Of a stretch of DNA of 64,000 bases, positions 59,676 through 64,000 are shown piece after piece. The position numbers and the translations under genes are program-made. Position 1 is the stretch's first letter; the number at the start of each line of letters is the position of its first letter. Origin of the DNA: Promicromonospora sp. MEB111 (GTDB lineage Bacteria; Actinomycetota; Actinomycetes; Actinomycetales; Cellulomonadaceae). Where the stretch lies: positions 186,001 through 250,000 of the forward strand of contig NZ_JARVSD010000018.1 of the NCBI RefSeq assembly GCF_030209445.1, written 5' to 3'. The notes under the pieces are model-generated. The model ran no database searches, was not told the origin of the DNA, and was given only the letters and a program-made list of their open reading frames with translations.

Positions 59676-60287
59676 CTACGCCCCCGACACCCCGCACACC
59701 CGCTCGACCAGGTCGCGCCAGCCCGCCTCGAAGCGGGCCGTCGGCTCCGGCCCCTCCAGCTCCGGGCCGGCGAAGAGCTGGAGCAGCAGCGGGCCGTCCA
59801 GCGCGTACGCGAGCTGGCCCGCGAGTACCTCGATGTCGGCGCCCGGCAGGTGGACCTCGCGCAGCAGCACCCGCAGGTGGATCTCGGACAGGGGCCGACG
59901 CCGGCCGGCCGCGTGCCGGCCGTCGATCGTGGCGCGCGCGACGGCGTGGTGGTCGGCGAGGAAGCGGACCCGCGCCGTGCCGTAGGCGATGAGCCGGTCG
60001 ATCGCGGGTGCCCCCGGGCCGAGCGGCGGCGGGCCGCTGAGCACCCGTTCCTGCAGCTCGCGCTCGCTGTCGTCGAGCAGGGCCTGGAAGATGCCGGCCC
60101 GGGAGCCGAACCGGCGGAACACGGTGCCCTTGCCGAGCCCGGAGCGTTCGGCCAGGAGGTCCATCGTGAGACAGTCCGGCCCCGCCTCGGCCAGGAGCTC
60201 GCGGGCGGCGGCGAGCAGCACCTGACGGTTGCGGGCGGCGTCGGCCCGCTCGGGCTGCGGTGTGCCCCACGTCATCGGCGTGCTCAT
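59676..60287 (-). CDS. TetR-family transcriptional regulator
   Basis: A 203-residue TetR protein with HTH NRQVLLAAARELLAEAGPDC and LTMDLLAERSGLGKGTVFRR then FGSRAGIFQALL. The ligand domain belongs to the type following KGTVFRRFG. Divergent from the nitroreductase-family gene, with an imperfect 22-bp palindrome between; likely its repressor. ATG 60287. Convergent with the CDF gene. Confidence 0.92.
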   Translation of the reverse strand: MSTPMTWGTPQPERADAARNRQVLLAAARELLAEAGPDCLTMDLLAERSGLGKGTVFRRFGSRAGIFQALLDDSERELQERVLSGPPPLGPGAPAIDRLIAYGTARVRFLADHHAVARATIDGRHAAGRRRPLSEIHLRVLLREVHLPGADIEVLAGQLAYALDGPLLLQLFAGPELEGPEPTARFEAGWRDLVERVCGVSGA

Positions 60288-60312
60288 GCTCCGGATGCTA
60301 TCGGGAACGGCA

Positions 60313-60334
60313 TAAGCGGGGTAAAGTCCGGTTA
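60313..60334. promoter_or_regulatory. imperfect 22-bp palindrome, candidate TetR operator
   Basis: TAAGCGGGGTAAAGTCCGGTT then A: its ends TAAGCGGG and TCCGGTTA agree at six of eight positions as inverted repeats. It lies midway in the divergent 86-bp interval between the TetR and nitroreductase genes. Confidence 0.45.
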
Positions 60335-60373
60335 GGTCGGCCGGGGGGCCGACGGAGGTCCGAGGAGGACAAG

Positions 60374-60805
60374 ATGACTGACATGAACACCGAGATCATC
60401 GAGGCGTTCAGGGCGAACGCGGGCGTCGTGAACGCGCCCGTCGCGGGTGGGCACTTCGACGGCAAGCGGCTGCTGCTCCTGCACCACGTCGGACGGGTCA
60501 GCGGCAAGCAGTACGTGACGCCGCTGGTGGCCGCGACGGACGGCGACGCCTACCTCGTCGTGGGCTCGATGGGCGGCGCGCCCAAGGACCCGACCTGGGT
60601 GGCCAACGTGGAGGACGGCGCCGCGGAGACGACCATCGAGGTGGGCGGCCAGACCCTGCGGGCGACCGCCACCGTGGTGCGCCCGACGGCGCCCGAGTGG
60701 GAGCGGCTCTACGGGATCTGGGCCGAGTACTGGCCGGACGCCAAGGTGTACGAGACCCACACCGACCGCAAGTTCCCGGTGATCCGGCTGGAGCCGACGG
60801 CCTGA
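60374..60805 (+). CDS. deazaflavin-dependent nitroreductase family protein
   Basis: A 143-residue F420/FMN split-barrel protein: GGHFDGKRLLLLHHVGRVSG then KQYVTPLVAA (the L-L-H-x-x-G-R-x-S-G-x variant of the Ddn motif), YLVVGSMGGAPKDPTWVANV and THTDRKFPVIRLEP. It is more distant from the tandem pair at 25.7-26.6 kb than those are from each other. ATG 60374 follows GAGGAGG. Divergent from a TetR gene. Substrate unknown. Confidence 0.88.
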   Translation: MTDMNTEIIEAFRANAGVVNAPVAGGHFDGKRLLLLHHVGRVSGKQYVTPLVAATDGDAYLVVGSMGGAPKDPTWVANVEDGAAETTIEVGGQTLRATATVVRPTAPEWERLYGIWAEYWPDAKVYETHTDRKFPVIRLEPTA

Positions 60806-60823
60806 GCCCCACGGCCTGAGCCC
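60797..60823 (+). repeat. 13-bp tandem repeat across a stop codon
   Basis: ACGGCCTGAGCCC occurs at 60797-60809, containing the nitroreductase TGA, and at 60811-60823. Third example of this pattern in the window. Confidence 0.6.
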
Positions 60824-60848
60824 GGCAGCCCCGCGCCCGGCGCGTGGC

Positions 60849-61967
60849 TCACCCCGCGCCGACCGAGCGGACGAACTCCCGCACGCGCGCCGCCATCTCC
60901 TCGGGCACCTCGCCGACGGTGAAGTGCCCGCCCTTCGTCAGGCGGTCGAACACCCGCAGGTCGAGGTAGTGGCGGCGCGCGAGCGACTCCGGATACGTGC
61001 CCTCGTGCCGCTGGACGAGGACGGCCGCGGGCACCGTCGTGGGCGGGATCGGTCCGGGCTGGTCGGCGCCCTCGTAGTAGGGGCGGAACGACGACGCGAT
61101 GGTCTGGGTGGCCCAGTAGATCGTGGCCTCGGTGAGGATCCGGTCCCGGGAGATGCGCCGCTCCACCGCGCGCGGGTCGCCGGGCGGGGTGTCGCTCCAC
61201 TCGACGAGCTTCTCCGTCAGCCAGGCCAGGAGGCCGGCGGGGGAGTCGTTGAGGGCGGTCGCGAGCGTGTCCGGCCGGGTGGCCTGGACGTGGCCGTAGG
61301 CGCCGTCGGTCCCGTGCTGGGCGGCGATGCCGTCGAAGAACTCCTTGACCTCCGGGTCGTCGAGGGTCGTGCGCTCCTCGGCGGTGGGGAAGTGGGCGTG
61401 GGTGGCGACGATGCCCGCCACGTGCTCGGGATACCGGGCGGCGATGAGATCGCTGACGTTCGCGGTCACGTCCTCGCCGTAGGTGAAGTACCGCTGGTAG
61501 CCGAGCACGTCGGTCATCAGCGCGTGCATGGTGGCGGCCAGGCGCGTCTCCGACATCTCGCCGTCCGCGTACGGCGTCGAGAACGCGAAGCCGGGCAGGC
61601 TCGCGACCACCACGTCGAACTCCGGAAGCAGGTCTGCGAAGTCGAGCTGCAGCGCGAACGTGTGCGGCCACCCGTGCAGCACGAGCAGCGCCGGCGCACC
61701 GGCCTCCTGCGACCGGAGGTGCGCGAAGTGCACGTCCGCGCCGCCGATCCCGGCGAGGAACTGCGGGTGCCCGTTCAGCCAGGCCTCACGCGCCCGCCAG
61801 TCCCAGCCGATCCAGTGGTCGACGAGCTCGCGCAGGTAGCCGGACGTCATGCCCGACGGCGGACGCCGGGGCGAGTCCTCGGGGATCCTGCTGCGCGCCA
61901 GGCGATCGCGCAGGTCGGTCAGGACCTGGTCGGGGACGTGCACGGTGAAGGGCCGGGGCTCGCTCAT
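60849..61967 (-). CDS. epoxide hydrolase family alpha/beta-hydrolase with EHN domain
   Basis: A 372-residue protein. The N-terminal EHN domain (about 1-95: [40 protein letters not shown]) precedes an alpha/beta-hydrolase: LLVLHGWPHTFALQLDFADL (oxyanion H-G-x-P) and VVASLPGFAFSTP. In the nucleophile region YGEDVTANVSDLIAARYPEH replaces the usual G-G-D-W-G; the Asp is kept but the flanks differ. The catalytic His is probably in GGHFTVGEVPEEMA. Likely epoxide hydrolase or a divergent hydrolase. ATG 61967. Confidence 0.82.
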   Translation of the reverse strand: MSEPRPFTVHVPDQVLTDLRDRLARSRIPEDSPRRPPSGMTSGYLRELVDHWIGWDWRAREAWLNGHPQFLAGIGGADVHFAHLRSQEAGAPALLVLHGWPHTFALQLDFADLLPEFDVVVASLPGFAFSTPYADGEMSETRLAATMHALMTDVLGYQRYFTYGEDVTANVSDLIAARYPEHVAGIVATHAHFPTAEERTTLDDPEVKEFFDGIAAQHGTDGAYGHVQATRPDTLATALNDSPAGLLAWLTEKLVEWSDTPPGDPRAVERRISRDRILTEATIYWATQTIASSFRPYYEGADQPGPIPPTTVPAAVLVQRHEGTYPESLARRHYLDLRVFDRLTKGGHFTVGEVPEEMAARVREFVRSVGAG

Positions 61968-62012
61968 GCCCCGACGTTATGCGCCGCCACTGACATCCAC
62001 CCGGGCCATGAC

Positions 62013-62054
62013 GGCCGGACGGACAGGTCACCCGGGTGTCCTGCCCGTCCGGCC
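62013..62054 (-). terminator. 42-bp near-perfect palindrome (family B relative)
   Basis: 21-bp arms with two mismatches. The outer stem is GGCCGGACGG; the inner 10 bp, CAGGTCACCC/GGGTGTCCTG, match the centre of the family B palindromes at 3645-3688 and 63394-63435. It starts 7 bp past the M6-protease stop. Confidence 0.72.
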
Positions 62055-62061
62055 GCGAGGG

Positions 62062-63309
62062 TCAGGGGTTGACCGTCACCTTCAGCGTGCCCGCCGGGCC
62101 GGCGCGGAAGGTGAGCACCGCGCCCGTCGTCGGCTCGGTCCAGGACGAGCCCGCCGCGAACGGGGCGTCGTCCAGGCCGCCCGCCGAACCCGGCGTCGCG
62201 TCCACCACCCGGACCGGGCCCTCGCCCGACCGCACGGACGTGTCGACCGTGTAGACCAGCGCGCCTCGCGCGCCGATGCCCTCGTCGTAACCCACGGGCT
62301 GCCGGTTCTCGACGACGACGGCGCGCGTCGCCGACAGCGGGTACACCACCATCGCGTCCTGCCCCGGGCTCGCGTCACCCGAGCGTGCCACCGGCGCCAG
62401 CCGCGCGGACGTCGTCCGCCCCTGGCCGGCGCAGACCACCTGGTCGTCGTCCAGCCAGCCGAGCTGCCACCGGTGCCAGGCGAAGTACTCCGGCCCCGCA
62501 CCCGAGATCAGGCCCATGAGGTCCCAGCCGCCGACCGCGGCGTGGTAGTTGCCCGGGTCCTCCGGCGGCGCCTCGAACAGGTAGAGGTCCGGCAGGCCGA
62601 GCGTGTGCCCCGACTCGTGGGCCAGCACGAGCCCGCCCCAGCGCCACTGGTCGTAGCCGAACGTCACGGCGTGCGTGAGGTGGTTGCCGTCGGCGGTGAC
62701 GTCCAGGAAGTTCGTCGTGGGCGAGTAGGTGATGTTCGGCGCCTCCTTGGTGGCCGTCACCCAGACCACGTCGACGTCGGTGAAGTCGAACGTGTCGTCC
62801 GCCGCGGCGATCGCGTCGCCGATGTAGCGGACGTGGTCCTCGTAGCTCAGGCCCCGCTCGAACGGGTACGACGTGGACGGCTCGGGCATCCGCACCCAGC
62901 CGTCCGACGTCGTCGTGGTGACGTCCAGCCTGCCGCCCGAGACCCGCTCCAGGTACTCGACGCCCGAGGCCAGGTTGGCCTCCGCCTCCTGGGCCGAGCC
63001 CGCGGACGCCGGATGGTCGTCGAAGTCCACGAGCAGCAGCGCGGCCTTGAGCGTGCCGACGGCCGGGAGCGCCTGGTCGTCCACCGGGAACCCGGAGCCG
63101 AGCCCGCCGACGGCGGCGGGCAGGCGGCAGTCGGCGGCGCCGTGCACCGCGGTCGGGGCGACGGACGATGCCGCCGACGGCGCGGCGGACGGCGGCGGGG
63201 AGGCCGCCGCGCTCGCCGGCACGGCGCCGAGGGCGAGGGCGAGGGCGCTCGCGGCGACCGCCGCGAGCGGTAGGGCCAGGGACGGTCGGGCGGCTCGCTG
63301 CTGCTTCAT
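62062..63309 (-). CDS. secreted M6-family (immune inhibitor A-like) metalloprotease
   Basis: A 415-residue exported protease. The signal peptide (about 1-36) has a hydrophobic core ALPLAAVAASALALALGAVP, with cleavage near ASAAA, followed by a Pro/Ser/Ala linker and LLLVDFDDHPAS, the M6 opening strand. The zinc site is HESGHTLGLPDLY (HExxH 231-235, third ligand region GLPDL), with GGWDLMG downstream as the Met-turn. It probably degrades extracellular protein. ATG 63309. It is downstream of another secreted-protein gene, separated by a palindrome. Confidence 0.9.
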   Translation of the reverse strand: MKQQRAARPSLALPLAAVAASALALALGAVPASAAASPPPSAAPSAASSVAPTAVHGAADCRLPAAVGGLGSGFPVDDQALPAVGTLKAALLLVDFDDHPASAGSAQEAEANLASGVEYLERVSGGRLDVTTTTSDGWVRMPEPSTSYPFERGLSYEDHVRYIGDAIAAADDTFDFTDVDVVWVTATKEAPNITYSPTTNFLDVTADGNHLTHAVTFGYDQWRWGGLVLAHESGHTLGLPDLYLFEAPPEDPGNYHAAVGGWDLMGLISGAGPEYFAWHRWQLGWLDDDQVVCAGQGRTTSARLAPVARSGDASPGQDAMVVYPLSATRAVVVENRQPVGYDEGIGARGALVYTVDTSVRSGEGPVRVVDATPGSAGGLDDAPFAAGSSWTEPTTGAVLTFRAGPAGTLKVTVNP

Positions 63310-63393
63310 GCGTGCTCTCCAGTTCGCTGGTCGGACATCACTCGAACCTTGCCTGCACCGCCGGGTCCGCGCTCGCGCGCCGGCCGGCGGAGC

Positions 63394-63435
63394 TGTCAGA
63401 CGTACAGGTCACCCGGGTGACCTGTACGTCTGACA
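63394..63435 (-). terminator. 42-bp perfect palindrome (family B, copy 2)
   Basis: Perfect 21-bp arms (left TGTCAGACGTACAGGTCACC). It differs from 3645-3688 at one position per arm (G to A on the left, C to T on the right), a compensatory pair. It begins 3 bp after the stop of the secreted-protein gene. Confidence 0.78.
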
Positions 63436-63438
63436 CGT

Positions 63439-64000
63439 TCATCGGTCGGCGTCCGCCGGAGGGAGCACCAGGGTGCGGACCGGCTCCTGGTTGCCCGCCC
63501 GGTCGGTCGCGGCGAACTCGATGACCTGGGGCACGTCGGACAGTGCCCGGCTGAACGGCTCGGCGAACGTGGCCCAGAACGTGTCCGGCCCCTTCCACCG
63601 GATGCTGTCCACGCCCGAGACGTCGTCGGCGGCGGCGAGGTTGATCTCGACGCCCCGCGGGCCCAGGCGCTTGGTCGTCACGGTGGTCCGCGGCGGCCTG
63701 GTGTCGACGCTGACCTCGCGGACGACGCGGCGTTCCCGCCCCGCCTCGTCGACGGCGCGCGCGGTGACCGTGTGCACGCCGTCGGACAGGACCAGGGGCG
63801 CCTGACCGGCCGGCCGCCACGGCTCGTCACCGACGCGGACCTCGACGGCCGGCTCGCCGACGTCGGCCCGCGTGGAGACGGTGAGCTCCGCCGGCCGGAG
63901 GTACCAGCCGGTGACGCCGGGCGCGGCGGCCGCGACGATCTCGACGCGCGGGGCGGAGCCCTCGTGCGTCGGGGTCGGCGCCCGGGACAGGAGCGCCGCC
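63439..64000 (-). CDS. C-terminal part of a secreted protein with Ig-like/OmpL47-type domains
   Basis: The reading frame is open from the stop at 63439 to the right edge, 187 codons visible; the start is outside the window. It contains two beta-sandwich repeats: GWYLRPAELTVSTRADVGEP with SDGVHTVTARAVDEAGRER, and VEINLAAADDVSGVDSIRWK with QVIEFAATDRAGNQEPVRTL. The H-x-V-x-x-x-A-x-D-x-A-G-N endings are typical of OmpL47/Big-like accessory domains at the C-terminus of actinobacterial secreted glycosidases and ThuA-type proteins. The catalytic domain cannot be seen. Confidence 0.72.
   Translation of the reverse strand, partial: AALLSRAPTPTHEGSAPRVEIVAAAAPGVTGWYLRPAELTVSTRADVGEPAVEVRVGDEPWRPAGQAPLVLSDGVHTVTARAVDEAGRERRVVREVSVDTRPPRTTVTTKRLGPRGVEINLAAADDVSGVDSIRWKGPDTFWATFAEPFSRALSDVPQVIEFAATDRAGNQEPVRTLVLPPADADR

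Overview
This is a very high-G+C, gene-dense chromosomal window from an actinobacterium. Several features suggest Micrococcales of the Promicromonosporaceae/Cellulomonadaceae kind: GTG and TTG starts, many TetR, MarR, ArsR and GntR regulators, F420-type nitroreductases, a Rox-type rifamycin monooxygenase, and a Ser/Thr kinase beside MinD-like ATPases. That placement is inference. I see no rRNA, tRNA, CRISPR array, insertion sequence or prophage.

Layout. 0-6.3 kb: ArsR/SRPBCC pair, GNAT, NTF2-like protein, a Cys/Met PLP enzyme divergent from an Lrp regulator, a RIO-type kinase behind a 23-residue leader ORF, and an AbiEi/DUF559-like protein. 6.5-18.5 kb: a membrane Ser/Thr kinase, a non-kinase paralogue with the same membrane module and a fourfold 16-residue repeat, and two paralogous MinD/EspI-like ATPases. 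Between them lie a DUF457 membrane protein, GNAT, a luciferase-like flavoenzyme and an SDR-TetR unit. 18.5-34.5 kb is accessory: rifamycin monooxygenase with an upstream RAE-like site, HNH nuclease with a 44-residue ORF, arginine deiminase, a VIT-family transporter, a HigBA-like toxin-antitoxin pair, tandem F420 nitroreductases with MarR, M23 peptidase, a stand-alone PEP-enzyme swivelling domain, NUDIX, patatin, a TetR-controlled FAD monooxygenase and a short CDF protein. 34.6-45.4 kb: DrrAB-like ABC exporter with a WYL regulator, CitAB/DcuSR-like two-component system divergent from DctA, and a two-SDR operon with a TetR gene.

45.4-57.2 kb is a hexarate (glucarate/galactarate/talarate) catabolic locus. 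GudD and a talarate/galactarate dehydratase both lead to 5-dehydro-4-deoxyglucarate. KdgD and a ketoglutarate-semialdehyde dehydrogenase then deliver 2-oxoglutarate. A TctCBA tripartite transporter coupled to a UspA protein, an AEC permease, a LysR and a GntR/FadR regulator complete it. 57.3-64 kb: epimerase-like protein, ArsR-CDF metal operon, TetR/nitroreductase pair, epoxide hydrolase, secreted M6 protease and the C-terminus of a secreted Ig-like-domain protein.

The most unusual signal is non-coding. Long, often perfect palindromes of about 36-64 bp sit at gene 3' ends throughout the window. Many fall into families that share stem sequence at distant loci, with paired (compensatory) changes. 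In three genes the TGA stop lies inside the hairpin arm. They look like a dispersed family of terminators or 3'-end processing elements.
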